A program made the translations under genes and the position numbers. This document shows, piece by piece, positions 8,573 to 17,517 of a DNA stretch of 64,000 bases (within the stretch, counting starts at the first letter, position 1; every line of letters begins with the position of its first letter). Source of the DNA: Paraburkholderia aromaticivorans (GTDB lineage Bacteria; Pseudomonadota; Gammaproteobacteria; Burkholderiales; Burkholderiaceae); the NCBI RefSeq assembly GCF_002278075.1, contig NZ_CP022991.1:434001-498000 (forward strand). The letters are read 5' to 3'. The notes below the pieces were generated by a model. That model saw only the letters and a program-made list of their open reading frames with translations, made no database searches and was not told the DNA's origin.

Positions 8573-9514
8573 CTATTCAGCGGCGGAGGACGTGCCGGAA
8601 AGTGATGCAGAGTTTCGGTAATCCCTTGGCGAATGTCCCGTCATCCTTTTGAAAGCGTTGCTGAACGCACTTTCTGACGCATACCCGATGGATTGCGCGA
8701 TGAGCGAGACCGGACTTTTGTCCTCTCGCAAGGCCCGCTCCGCCAGGCGCATGCGCCACTCGGCGAGGTAAGTTAGTGGCGCCACGCCCGCCGCAGTTCT
8801 GAACCGCAGTGCAAAGGTGGTGCGCGACATGGCGCAGGCGTCGGCTAGCTCCTCCAGGTGCCAGCTACGCGCGGGTTCATCGTGCATCAGCGCCATGGCT
8901 GGCGCTAGCCGCCGGTCGCTCATTGCGCGAAACCATCCCGGCGGCATGACGGCAGCGGTCTCCATGTGCGCTCGCAGAATCTGAATGAAAAGCAGCTGCG
9001 CCAGGTGGGCGGACGCCAGACGTGCGCCCGGCTGATCATCCGCGCGTTCGCCAACGAGCTGGTCGAGAAGCCATCGAAATGTTGCCGCATGTGTCTTGGC
9101 CGCATCGATCCGAATCCATGCAGGCAGGACATTGGCCAGCAACAGGCCACTTTTGACATCAAGCAGCACGTGTCCGCCGATGTGCGCGAATTCATTCCCG
9201 TCACCGAGTTGAGCAGTCGATTTTCCAGCCGGGGAAAACAGAGTCATCGCGTCGACCGGAACCACGCCCGGTTCGCTTGCCAAAACGAAAGATCGGGGCG
9301 CTGCCATCAATCCCACATCCCCCTCGCCAAATCTGACAGGCGCCTGTTCCCCATCGATGCTGGCCCAGCAATGGCCTCGCACGACGGCGAAAAATTTGAT
9401 CGTGGTGGGTGCCGGAAAACGGATTGCCCATGGACCTCCGGCCGTGAATCCGCCCGTTACGAGTGATTCGGCATTGGTCAGCTTCAGGATATCGGAAAGG
9501 GGATCAGCGCTCAT
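8573..9514 (-). CDS. AraC-family regulator with cupin_6 domain
   Basis: A 313-residue regulator from the ATG at 9514 (MSADPLSDILKL, the usual family start); an in-frame ATG 13 codons earlier is possible, and neither has a strong ribosome-binding site. The N-terminal cupin part contains FGEGDVGLMAAPRSFVL, and the C-terminal part has the double HTH, with CAMSRTTFALRFR and IGYASESAFSNAFKRMTGHSP. It is divergent from the SDR gene starting at 9617 across about 100 bases, so the SDR gene is its most likely target. AraC-cupin_6/SDR pairs of this kind are common in Burkholderia, where they usually respond to aldehydes or xenobiotics; the effector here is not visible. Confidence 0.88.
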   Translation of the reverse strand: MSADPLSDILKLTNAESLVTGGFTAGGPWAIRFPAPTTIKFFAVVRGHCWASIDGEQAPVRFGEGDVGLMAAPRSFVLASEPGVVPVDAMTLFSPAGKSTAQLGDGNEFAHIGGHVLLDVKSGLLLANVLPAWIRIDAAKTHAATFRWLLDQLVGERADDQPGARLASAHLAQLLFIQILRAHMETAAVMPPGWFRAMSDRRLAPAMALMHDEPARSWHLEELADACAMSRTTFALRFRTAAGVAPLTYLAEWRMRLAERALREDKSPVSLIAQSIGYASESAFSNAFKRMTGHSPRDYRNSASLSGTSSAAE

Positions 9515-9616
9515 TTCCGCACTATCGCGCAAGTAGGTCGCACTTACAAGCATTCTGCATACGGGTGATTGCTTCTAATCTAACGTCTCTTAACGACGAC
9601 TGAAAGGAGTGAATTC

Positions 9617-10636
9617 ATGAGCGATGAACTCGTACTTGTCACCGGCGGTACAGGCTTTATCGCGCAGCATTGCATCCTGGCTTTGCTGGACCGCGGATAC
9701 CGGGTGCGAACCACCGTTCGCTCGCTGACGCGGGAGCGAGAAGTGCGCAACCAGCTCGAAGTCGGCGGGATCGCGGCAGACGCCCCACTTTCGTTCGTCT
9801 CTGCCGATCTGACAGATGACTCGGGATGGAGGGAGGCGGTGGCAGGGTGCGTCTACGTGCTTCACGGCGCATCACCGACACCATCGGGCGATCAGGTTAG
9901 CGAAGATGACTGGATCAAGCCGGCGGTGGAAGGCAATTTACGCGTGTTACGCGCCGCGCGCGATGCCGGCGTGAGGCGTGTTGTCCTGACCTCTGCTTTC
10001 GGTGCGATCGGCGTGGGCCATCGACGCGATTACCGACGCCCTTTTGACGAGACTGATTGGAGCGATCTGACTGGCGACGTCGCACCGTATCAAAGGTCGA
10101 AGACGCTGTCGGAACGCGCGGCCTGGGACTTCATCCAGCGCGAGGGTGGCGGTCTCGAGCTTTCGGCCGTCAATCCGGTAGCCGTGCTTGGGCCTGTGCT
10201 CGGCGCCGACTTCTCGCACTCCATCCGCTTGATCAAGCATCTGTTGGACGGCCAGCCCGGATGTCTGAACATCAATTCGGGTTTCGTCGATGTGCGAGAC
10301 GTGGCCGATCTGCATCTGCTCGCCATGACGGAGCCTGCGGCAAGCGGTGAGCGCTTCCTCGCTACCGCAGGCGAAAGTATGTGGATGGTCGATGTTGCGA
10401 AGGTGCTGCGAGAGCGACTTGGGGCGGCGGCGGACAAGGTGTCGTCTCATGTCTGGCCGGACTCGGAGGTGCGCAAGCACCCAGCTATGAAGGCATTTGC
10501 TCCGCTGCTGGACATCGACATGAACGCTTCGAGCGCGAAGGCTATCCAGTTGCTCGGCTGGAGGCCGCGATCAAGCGACGAGGCAATCGTCGCCAGTGCT
10601 GAAAGCCTCGTGCGGCTTGGGTTGCTTGGCGATTAG
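9617..10636 (+). CDS. Extended SDR, dihydroflavonol-4-reductase/aldehyde reductase type
   Basis: A 339-residue NAD(P)-dependent oxidoreductase of the epimerase/DFR branch. It shows the nucleotide-binding motif VTGGTGFIAQH at residues 7-17, a catalytic YQRSK (Tyr/Lys pair) near residue 160, and the substrate-side motif NPVAVLGPVLG. The likely reaction is reduction of a carbonyl in an aromatic or aliphatic aldehyde or ketone. AAAGGAG sits 9 bases before the ATG. It is divergent from the AraC gene and convergent with the flavoprotein gene downstream. Confidence 0.9.
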   Translation: MSDELVLVTGGTGFIAQHCILALLDRGYRVRTTVRSLTREREVRNQLEVGGIAADAPLSFVSADLTDDSGWREAVAGCVYVLHGASPTPSGDQVSEDDWIKPAVEGNLRVLRAARDAGVRRVVLTSAFGAIGVGHRRDYRRPFDETDWSDLTGDVAPYQRSKTLSERAAWDFIQREGGGLELSAVNPVAVLGPVLGADFSHSIRLIKHLLDGQPGCLNINSGFVDVRDVADLHLLAMTEPAASGERFLATAGESMWMVDVAKVLRERLGAAADKVSSHVWPDSEVRKHPAMKAFAPLLDIDMNASSAKAIQLLGWRPRSSDEAIVASAESLVRLGLLGD

Positions 10637-10744
10637 CGATCTGACGCCGGAGAGAAAGACGGAAGACCGTAAGTCGACGTCTGGATAGGACCCCGCAGCT
10701 CGACGTCGTCGCGGCACGACGGCGCTGCCAGCGCACGGGTTGCG

Positions 10745-12277
10745 TCAGGCAGGAAAACCGCCGGCTGCGTTCGGCGACTTCTCGTGCTCATCAGGCACGA
10801 AGGCTATGCCGTCCTTTCGGCACATACGGCGCACCGCGCGCCGTGCGGTAATCAGGCCAGACGGCAGGCCGCCGCCGGGCATGACCCACTGGCCGATCAT
10901 GAGGAACCGCCGCAGGCCGGGCAGCGTTGGCGGCAAGGGTCGTACACCCGTCTGCGGCGTGAGCAGCCAACCTTCCATGCTGCCTTGCCAATTGCGCGTG
11001 CAGCGGACCACGGTGGCGGGAGTCGACACGTCGACCACTTCTATCGCTTCGCGCACACCGGGCGTCGACTTGTCGAATATCGCGATCACGGCGTTCGCCA
11101 CGCGCTGCTTCTCCGCTTCATATCCCTGCGGGTCGTGCTCACTCAACCGCGACCAATAGCCCACGTTTCGCGTGGGCAGCGTGCACGTCACTGCGGTCTT
11201 GCCTGCAGGCGCGAACGTCGGATCGTAGTGGAAGAGCCGGAAGGCGATCTGATGCAGCACTGTCTGCGGGTCTAATGTGAACGGCGTGTCGAGCAGTCGC
11301 ATCACATATCCGCACTGCTGCGAAAGATCCCGCGCCACGCCGAGGCTCACCTGCAGGAACGAAGGGAAGGGCTTGTACGTGCGATAGACGTGCGCCATGC
11401 GCGGGCCGACATACCGTCCGTCGAGCATGTTGTAGACGGTCGTGTGCCCGTCGGCGGCGGAGACGACCCAGTCGGCGTCGATGCGCTCGCCGTCGTCCAG
11501 TTGCACACTCACTGCAGTGTCGTCTTCCACGAGAATCTGCTTGACGCTCGAGCCCGTGCGCAATACACCACCGAGCTGCTGCAGGTTCTGCGCGATCGGA
11601 CCGATTACCGCGTCCGAGCCGCCAATCGGATAGCCGGCGTTGCGGTTGCTGACCCATGCGAGCGCGAACACTAGTGCAACGACCGCGAGCTGCGCGTTTT
11701 CTCCTTCGCCGAAGAAGCCTCGCAGCAACGAGTCGTTGAAACGCTTGCCATAGTCTTCGGCAGTAATGTGCGAGAGGTTTTGCAGAAGAGGCATGTGGCG
11801 AAGCAATTGCAGCCCAGTCGTGAGGCGGTCCTGCCAGGCGCTGCTCAACGACGGCAGCGGGCAGTGGCTCAGGCTGCGCACGGCATGCATGAACTGGTGG
11901 ATCGGTGCTTCGTCCTGCGGTGCGTGCCGCAGCAGCTCCGCTTCGAGCCGCTCGAGATTCGAGTAGATGGACAGACTATTTCCGTCTTCGCTTTCCACCC
12001 GTATCCATTCTTCCGGGTAGACGAAATGCAGGCGGTCGATGTCGAACACTTCGCGCCATAGCGCGTGCATGGGGTCGTGCAAATTCGACCCGAGCAGCCA
12101 GTGCAGACAAGCTTCGAACGTATAGGCGCCACGCTGCCAGCTGGTGGCGAGTCCGCCGGGGCGTTCGTGCTGCTCGAGCACGGTCACGGCGTATCCGCAC
12201 TTGCGCGCGTAAACCGCGGCGCACAGGCCAGCAATACCGGCGCCGATGATGACGACCTTTCGAGGGTTGGGGTTCAT
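10745..12277 (-). CDS. Phytoene desaturase/CrtISO-like FAD-dependent oxidoreductase
   Basis: A 510-residue flavoprotein. The N-terminal Rossmann motif is KVVIIGAGIAGLCAAVYARKCG followed by GGLATSWQRGAYTFEACLHWLLG, the pattern of the phytoene dehydrogenase/carotenoid isomerase family. A second FAD contact near the C-terminus is seen at PGGGLPSGLITARRAV. The ATG at 12277 starts exactly at the fold and has GGAG 10 bases upstream; 57 further upstream codons are judged non-coding. No crtB or crtE gene is present, so this is not a carotenoid operon. Relatives act on long isoprenoid, retinoid or fatty-acid chains. Its substrate may belong to the adjacent SDR/KstD-like pathway, but that is inference. 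Confidence 0.82.
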   Translation of the reverse strand: MNPNPRKVVIIGAGIAGLCAAVYARKCGYAVTVLEQHERPGGLATSWQRGAYTFEACLHWLLGSNLHDPMHALWREVFDIDRLHFVYPEEWIRVESEDGNSLSIYSNLERLEAELLRHAPQDEAPIHQFMHAVRSLSHCPLPSLSSAWQDRLTTGLQLLRHMPLLQNLSHITAEDYGKRFNDSLLRGFFGEGENAQLAVVALVFALAWVSNRNAGYPIGGSDAVIGPIAQNLQQLGGVLRTGSSVKQILVEDDTAVSVQLDDGERIDADWVVSAADGHTTVYNMLDGRYVGPRMAHVYRTYKPFPSFLQVSLGVARDLSQQCGYVMRLLDTPFTLDPQTVLHQIAFRLFHYDPTFAPAGKTAVTCTLPTRNVGYWSRLSEHDPQGYEAEKQRVANAVIAIFDKSTPGVREAIEVVDVSTPATVVRCTRNWQGSMEGWLLTPQTGVRPLPPTLPGLRRFLMIGQWVMPGGGLPSGLITARRAVRRMCRKDGIAFVPDEHEKSPNAAGGFPA

Positions 12278-12602
12278 GGCTGCGACTCCAGCGGGATGAG
12301 GAGAGCGAATGGCGCGTATTGCGACGCGTACGGGCCGTATGTGAAAGTGAGGGACGTTGGATGGACGCGCGCCACACACATCAACCAATGTGCTGCGCGG
12401 TACGGGATGACTGTTGATCTGCATCAAGTGCGAAGCGAACGACACCACGAGCTGGCCGTCCGATGCAGTGCTCGTGTTGCACGCGCTGACTGCATTCGCC
12501 GGCGCGACCCCGGTTGAATCCGCCCCCGCAAGCGGCCGTTAATGGCGCGCCGTTCCGGCCGTCCGTTGCCGCTCACTCACTGCTGTATCCGCTGGGAGCC
12601 CA
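12278..12602. other. Gap between flavoprotein and AraC genes
   Basis: About 325 bases on the minus-strand transcript between the AraC gene and the flavoprotein. The flavoprotein promoter is expected here. The stretch 12,520-12,590 is rich in GC dyads (CCGCAAGCGG, GGCGCGCC) without a T-run. No gene is supported. Confidence 0.45.
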
Positions 12603-13535
12603 TTACTGCGCGGGCCGTCGATCGATCGCAAGTGCCTTGATGGCTTCTTTCTGGAATTGGGTTGGCGTCACGCCAGTCTGCTTCCGGAAGTAGCGGCTGA
12701 AGTAGGCGACGTCGGTAAACCCGAGATCATGCGCGATTTGCTTGACCGACATATGCGAATAGACGAGATCCCGTTGTGCCTCACGCACGAGGTGCTCGTT
12801 GATGACGGTAAGAGGAGAGCTCGAAATCTCTTCGCGACACACCCGGCCGAGTTGAGTCACGGTCATACCGAGCTCCTGCGCATAGAAATCCACGGGACGA
12901 TGCTCGCGGAAATGCGCGACGACAAGTTCTCTGAAGCGCCTGATCTGTCTGGCGCGCCGTTCCGTGGCGGACACGTTCGCGGCGGCCGTCGAGCGGGTGA
13001 CCAACGCTCCTTCGCACAGGCGCTCGACATGCACGAAAAGTGCAATCAACAAGGGCAACCCTGCCGCCATATGTCCGCGATCCGCCGCGCGGTACTCTTT
13101 CTCCAGCAGTTCGACCAGCGGCATGAGAACGCTGTCATGCGTCTGAACATTCACGCGCGCTACGCCCGCGCGCTGCAATAAGGGTACGAGCGGAGGCGCG
13201 ACCATCGCGGCGAGCGTTTCCAGCGAACGCTGCGCAGCCGTCAACACGAGACCGTCCACGTCCGGTGCGAAACTGAAGCCGTGCACCGTTTGCGCAGGCA
13301 ACATGATGACGCAAGGCGGTTCAATCGGAATACGCGTGTTCTCGATGAGCACGTCGCCAGAGCTGCCGCCGCCGCGTATGTAAAGAAACTGCAAGAGCGC
13401 GTCGTGACGATGCGCATCGATATGCCAGTCGTTCGGCGCACTGCGCTCCGCGATCCATTCGAAGTTGAAAGCGTCGTACCACGGTGGCCGCGCCGACTCG
13501 CCGTAGAGATTGTAGTTAGGGATTTTCCTTAGCAC
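12603..13535 (-). CDS. AraC-family regulator, PobR-like
   Basis: A 310-residue regulator with an N-terminal cupin arm (HIDAHRHDALLQFLYI) and a C-terminal HTH pair (LGMTVTQLGRVCREEI and LGFTDVAYFSRYFRKQTGVTP). This domain order and length are those of PobR, the p-hydroxybenzoate-responsive activator. GTG at 13535 is chosen as start because AAGGAG lies 7 bases upstream; the longer frame from 13553 would run through that box. It is divergent from the five-gene operon beginning at 13683 and is its probable activator. The effector is probably a cyclic or aromatic acid, given the aromatic-acid symporter in that operon. Confidence 0.88.
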   Translation of the reverse strand: MLRKIPNYNLYGESARPPWYDAFNFEWIAERSAPNDWHIDAHRHDALLQFLYIRGGGSSGDVLIENTRIPIEPPCVIMLPAQTVHGFSFAPDVDGLVLTAAQRSLETLAAMVAPPLVPLLQRAGVARVNVQTHDSVLMPLVELLEKEYRAADRGHMAAGLPLLIALFVHVERLCEGALVTRSTAAANVSATERRARQIRRFRELVVAHFREHRPVDFYAQELGMTVTQLGRVCREEISSSPLTVINEHLVREAQRDLVYSHMSVKQIAHDLGFTDVAYFSRYFRKQTGVTPTQFQKEAIKALAIDRRPAQ

Positions 13536-13546
13536 GTCTTGTCTCC

Positions 13547-13597
13547 TTTGCACAAATTGTCCTGTCGTCTGCTGCCTTTGTCCAATTTTTTGTGCAA
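13547..13597. promoter_or_regulatory. Paired half-sites in the AraC/SDR divergent promoter
   Basis: TTGCACAAA at 13548-13556 and TTTGTGCAA at 13589-13597 form a perfect 9-bp inverted pair 32 bases apart. The intervening sequence repeats the words ATTGTCC and TTGTCCAAT. The whole lies in the 147 bases between the divergent AraC gene and the catabolic operon. AraC-type activators bind such spaced half-sites upstream of their target promoter. Confidence 0.55.
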
Positions 13598-13682
13598 GGC
13601 CGTGAATATACTTTTCTCACGGAAGAGGTGGCACGCGGCAGCGCGGAAAACGCCTTGTTCTCAAGCTCAAAAGGAGAGAAGG

Positions 13683-14534
13683 ATGACTAAGGAGACGATT
13701 AACGGCGCCACGCGCGATGGCATCGCGCCGCACTGGCTCGGCCTCGATTCGAGCCTCTGCGTGGTGACAGGTGCGGCGGGCGGTATCGGTCGTGCAATAG
13801 CCACCACCCTGGCCGATGCCGGCGCGCGCATCGCGCTGCTGGATCGCGATGCAGCGGGTTGTCATGAAGCGGCGCGCGCGCTGCAGGCAGGCGGCACGGA
13901 GGCGCTCGCCGCCGAATGCGATATCAGCGATGCGGCGAGCGTCAAGCGCGCATGCGAACAGGTGGAACGCAAGATGGGTGCTGCGGACGTGCTCGTCAAC
14001 AACGCCGGTCTCCTGCGCGCGGGCGGGATCGAGGATATCGGGTTGGACGCATGGAACGCGATGCTCGCCGTCAATCTCACCGGCTATATGCTATGCGCGC
14101 AAGCGTTCGGACGCGGCATGCTCGTGCGTCGCAAGGGCAGCATCGTGCATATCGCGTCGATTGCGGCGCATCACCCGCAGACCTGGAGCGGCGCCTATAG
14201 CGCGAGCAAGGCCGGCATCGCAATGCTCTCGCGGCAGATCGCCGCCGAATGGGGGCCGCGCGGCGTACGCAGCAACACACTGTGTCCCGGCATGATCCGC
14301 ACGCCGCTGTCCCAAGCCTTTTACGAACAAGGCGATGTCGAAGCGCGCCGCAGCGCGATGACGGCGAGCCGGCGCATCGGCGAGCCGACCGACATTGCCG
14401 AGGTCGCGGCCTTTCTCGCCAGCCCGCGCGCGGCCTATGTCAACGGTGCGGAGATCGCCGTGGACGGCGGCTTCGAATGCATGTTGATGGACCTCGTGCC
14501 GCGCCCCGGCTACGCAGCGAAACACGCCGCGTAA
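13683..14534 (+). CDS. Short-chain dehydrogenase/reductase, first gene of ring-compound operon
   Basis: A 283-residue classical SDR. The cofactor motif is TGAAGGIGRAIA, the stabilising NNAG follows, and the active site is the S...YSASKAG set; the C-terminus ends VNGAEIAVDGGFE. AAAGGAGA lies 4 bases before the ATG at 13683; the longer frame upstream covers promoter sequence. The protein should be a cytosolic NAD(P)-linked alcohol/ketone oxidoreductase. It heads a tight operon with a KstD-like flavoprotein, a NIPSNAP protein, a second SDR and an uptake carrier, so its substrate is likely a cyclic alcohol or ketone in that pathway. Confidence 0.9.
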   Translation: MTKETINGATRDGIAPHWLGLDSSLCVVTGAAGGIGRAIATTLADAGARIALLDRDAAGCHEAARALQAGGTEALAAECDISDAASVKRACEQVERKMGAADVLVNNAGLLRAGGIEDIGLDAWNAMLAVNLTGYMLCAQAFGRGMLVRRKGSIVHIASIAAHHPQTWSGAYSASKAGIAMLSRQIAAEWGPRGVRSNTLCPGMIRTPLSQAFYEQGDVEARRSAMTASRRIGEPTDIAEVAAFLASPRAAYVNGAEIAVDGGFECMLMDLVPRPGYAAKHAA

Positions 14535-14584
14535 CGCGTTCATTCGCGGGCGCGATCGCGCCCGATTCAATCTCAAAGGACACG

Positions 14585-16333
14585 ATGATGACTACCGTAA
14601 CACGGTCGTCCGATCTCGCTTGCGATGTGCTCGTGATCGGCGCGGGCGCCGGCGGTCTTTCCACCGCCATCACCGCCAGGAAACAGGGGCTCGACGTAAT
14701 CGTCGTCGAGAAGGAAGCGTACTTCGGCGGCACGACGGCGTTCTCCGGCGGCGTGCTGTGGATTCCCGGCAATCCGCACGCGAAGCACGCCGGCATCGAG
14801 GATACGCGCGCCGCGGCGATCGATTATCTGCGTCATGAAACCGGATCGATGTTCGATCAGACCGCTGTCGATGCGTTTCTCGACAACGGCCCCCGCATGA
14901 TCGACTTCTTCGAGCGCGAAACTTCGGTCGAGTTTTTGCCGACGCTCTATCCCGACTACCATCCCGATGCGCCGGGCGGCGTGGACGTCGGCCGCTCCAT
15001 TGTCGCGAAGCCGTTCGATGCGCGTGCGCTCGGCCCGGATATCGCACGCTTGCGTCCACCGCTCAAGTCGATCACGTTCATCGGCATGATGTTCAATTCG
15101 TCCAGCGCGGATCTCAAGCACTTCTTCAACGCGACGAAGTCGCTCGCTTCGGCGTGGTATGTCGCGAAGCGTCTGGCGAGCCATCTCAGGGAGCTCGTGT
15201 TTTACAGGCGCGGCGTGCAGGTCACCAGCGGCAACGCGCTGGCCGCACGCCTCGCGAAGTCCGCGCTCGATCTCGGCATTCCGATTCACACCGGCACCGG
15301 CGCAAAAGAACTCATCACCGACAAAGGGCAAGTGAGCGGCGCGATCGTCGTCGCGAACGGAAGCGAGATGCGCATTTCGGCGCGTCGCGGCGTCGTGCTC
15401 GCCTGCGGCGGTTTTTCACACGATCTCGCGCGCATCGCAGCGGCCTATCCGCATCTGCAACGCGGCGGCGAGCACGTCTCGCCCGTCCCCACGGGTAACA
15501 CCGGCGACGGCGCACGCATGGCCGAGCGAGTGGGCGGGCGCGTCGATCTTCGTTATCCGCAGCCTGCCGCGTGGATGCCCGTCTCGCGCGTGCCGATGAA
15601 AGACGGCAGCTACGGCGTTTTTCCGCATCTGCTCGATCGCTACAAGCCGGGCGTGATCGGCGTGACGCGCGGCGGCGTGCGCTTCACCAACGAATCAAAT
15701 TCGTATCACGACGTCGGCGCGGCCATGATCGAAGCATGCCGCGACGAGCGCGAGACCGCGATGTGGCTCATCTGCGATCACACGACGATCCGCCGATACG
15801 GACTTGGTTTCGCAAAGCCCGCGCCGCTTTCGTTGAAGCCGCATCTGAAGAATGGCTATCTCGTGAAGGGCCGCACGCTCGCCGAACTGGCGCAACGCGC
15901 AGGCATCGATGGTGCAGCCCTCGAAGCCACCGTGCGCGAATACAACCGCGACGCGTTAGTCGGGCAGGACCGCGCTTTCGGCCGCGGCACGACGTCCTTC
16001 AATCGTTATCTGGGCGATGCCACGCATGCCCCGAATCCATGCGTCGCCCCGATCGGCGAAGGGCCGTATTACGCGCTCAAGCTCGTGATGGGCGATCTCG
16101 GCACCTTCGACGGCATCGCCACCAACGCGCATGGGCAAGTGCTGAAGGGCGCCGAACCGATAGCGGGTCTATACGCCGTCGGCAACGACCGCGCGAGCGT
16201 CATGGGCGGCAACTATCCCGGCGCGGGAATCACGCTCGGTCCGATCATGACCTTCGGCTACCTCACCGGATTGCATCTTGCCGGTCGTGCCGATACGCAC
16301 AACACAGTGAGCCAACTGAGGAGCGCCGCATGA
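14585..16333 (+). CDS. FAD-dependent 3-ketosteroid-1-dehydrogenase-like flavoprotein
   Basis: A 582-residue member of the fumarate reductase/KstD flavoprotein family. The N-terminal FAD motif is VLVIGAGAGGLSTAI with the GGTTAFSGGVLWIPGN loop. The C-terminal signature GEGPYYALKLVMGDLGTFDG, ending GAGITLGPIMTFGYL, resembles the KstD active-site and FAD-binding region. Such enzymes desaturate a C-C bond next to a ring ketone. AAAGGA lies 4 bases before the first of two consecutive ATG codons (14585, 14588). Its stop overlaps the next gene in ATGA. Lack of any other steroid gene suggests a smaller cyclic ketone substrate; this is inference. Confidence 0.87.
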   Translation: MMTTVTRSSDLACDVLVIGAGAGGLSTAITARKQGLDVIVVEKEAYFGGTTAFSGGVLWIPGNPHAKHAGIEDTRAAAIDYLRHETGSMFDQTAVDAFLDNGPRMIDFFERETSVEFLPTLYPDYHPDAPGGVDVGRSIVAKPFDARALGPDIARLRPPLKSITFIGMMFNSSSADLKHFFNATKSLASAWYVAKRLASHLRELVFYRRGVQVTSGNALAARLAKSALDLGIPIHTGTGAKELITDKGQVSGAIVVANGSEMRISARRGVVLACGGFSHDLARIAAAYPHLQRGGEHVSPVPTGNTGDGARMAERVGGRVDLRYPQPAAWMPVSRVPMKDGSYGVFPHLLDRYKPGVIGVTRGGVRFTNESNSYHDVGAAMIEACRDERETAMWLICDHTTIRRYGLGFAKPAPLSLKPHLKNGYLVKGRTLAELAQRAGIDGAALEATVREYNRDALVGQDRAFGRGTTSFNRYLGDATHAPNPCVAPIGEGPYYALKLVMGDLGTFDGIATNAHGQVLKGAEPIAGLYAVGNDRASVMGGNYPGAGITLGPIMTFGYLTGLHLAGRADTHNTVSQLRSAA

Positions 16334-16668
16334 GCCACAAGTCATTCATCGACCATCGCATCTACACCATCAAGCCGCGTGGCATGGTCGAGTTCATCGA
16401 CGTGTTCGATCGTCTTGCGATGCCGATTCAACTCAAGTATCTGGGCGCGCCCGTCGGCTTTTATATGAGCGATATCGGCGCGTTGAATCAGGTCGTGCAT
16501 CTGTGGGGCTACGAAAGCATCGCGGATTACGACCGGCGCCGTACCGCGCGCGACGACGATCCCGAATGGCCGGCGTATCTGCAGGCGTCGGCGCATCTGA
16601 TCGTGGCGCAGGAGAGTCGCATCATCAGGCGCGTCGAGTTCAAGAGCCTGTCGGCCATGGCGCGCTAG
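16330..16668 (+). CDS. NIPSNAP family protein
   Basis: A 112-residue dimeric alpha-beta barrel-type protein. It matches NIPSNAP: DHRIYTIKPRGMVEFIDVFD at the start and VVHLWGYESIADYDRRR in the middle, the family's conserved HLWxYxSxxDRxxRR pattern. The function of bacterial NIPSNAP proteins is unsettled. Several sit in catabolic operons for cyclic or chlorinated compounds and may act as small isomerases, hydratases or binding proteins. The start codon overlaps the flavoprotein stop (ATGA), so the two are translationally coupled. Confidence 0.87.
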   Translation: MSHKSFIDHRIYTIKPRGMVEFIDVFDRLAMPIQLKYLGAPVGFYMSDIGALNQVVHLWGYESIADYDRRRTARDDDPEWPAYLQASAHLIVAQESRIIRRVEFKSLSAMAR

Positions 16669-16692
16669 ATCGCACGTTCCAGGGAGGAGACG

Positions 16693-17454
16693 ATGAACGA
16701 AGAACGGCAACGCGTCGCGCTCGTCACGGGCGGCGCGAGCGGGATCGGCTGGGCGACGGCGCGCGCGCTCGCCGCGCAGGGATATCGCGTGGCGGTCGCG
16801 GACTTGCATCGCGATGCGGCGCGGCATCGTATCGAGGAACTCGACGGCGCCGGGCATTTCGCTATCGGAGCGGACGTGTCGTCGGAGTCCGATGTCGTCG
16901 CAATGATTGGCGACATCATGAGCGCGTGCGGACGGCTCGACGTGCTCGTGAACAACGCGGGCATCGGCGAACAGGCGAAACCGACGGTCCAACAGAGTGT
17001 GGCGGCCTTCGACACGCTCATCGGCATTCATCTGCGCGGCACGTTTCTCGCCAGCCGCGAAGCGGCGAAGACGATGCTCGCGCAAGGCCGCGGCGCGATT
17101 GTGAATCTCTGCTCAATCGCCGGGCTTTCGGGCATACCGCAGCGCAATGCCTACGGCGCGGCCAAGGCAGGCATCGCGGCCATGACCCGTTCGATGGCAT
17201 GCGAATGGGCCCGCGAGGGCATCCGCGTGAATGCGGTCGCGCCGGGCTATGTCGCGACCGAACTCGCACAGAAGCTCGCGAAAAACGGGCAGATCGACTT
17301 GCCGTCCATCGAGCGCCGTACGCCCATGGGACGCCTCGCGCATCCCGACGAAGTGGCGCAGGCCATTGTCTTTCTCGCCTCCGATGCGGCGAGCTATATC
17401 ACCGGCGCGGTGCTAAGCGTGGACGGCGGCTGGCACGCATCGGGCGCGGCATGA
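16693..17454 (+). CDS. Short-chain dehydrogenase/reductase, second in operon
   Basis: A 253-residue classical SDR with TGGASGIGWATA, NNAG, the S...Y-x3-K set in NAYGAAKAG, and the terminal YITGAVLSVDGGWH. GGGAGGAG precedes the ATG by 3 bases. It is distinct from the operon's first SDR and probably acts on a different intermediate. Two SDRs with a ring desaturase are consistent with successive oxidation of a hydroxylated ring, or reduction of an enone. Confidence 0.9.
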   Translation: MNEERQRVALVTGGASGIGWATARALAAQGYRVAVADLHRDAARHRIEELDGAGHFAIGADVSSESDVVAMIGDIMSACGRLDVLVNNAGIGEQAKPTVQQSVAAFDTLIGIHLRGTFLASREAAKTMLAQGRGAIVNLCSIAGLSGIPQRNAYGAAKAGIAAMTRSMACEWAREGIRVNAVAPGYVATELAQKLAKNGQIDLPSIERRTPMGRLAHPDEVAQAIVFLASDAASYITGAVLSVDGGWHASGAA

Positions 17455-17517
17455 CGGCTCACAGAACGCCGCTTGCCTCGTGTACGCATTAAAAAAGATC
17501 AACGGAGACGAACCGCA

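Noticed and set aside
10745..12277. Carotenoid biosynthesis locus
   Set aside because: No crtB, crtE or crtY is present; a single CrtISO-like gene is not enough.
14573..15331. Long minus-strand open frame (252 codons) opposite the KstD-like gene
   Set aside because: It is a GC-skew shadow of the real plus-strand gene: Arg-rich, no start signal, no family motifs.
14585..16333. Steroid degradation cluster
   Set aside because: The flavoprotein resembles KstD but no ksh, hsa or fadE-type steroid genes are in the window, so a steroid pathway is not supported.
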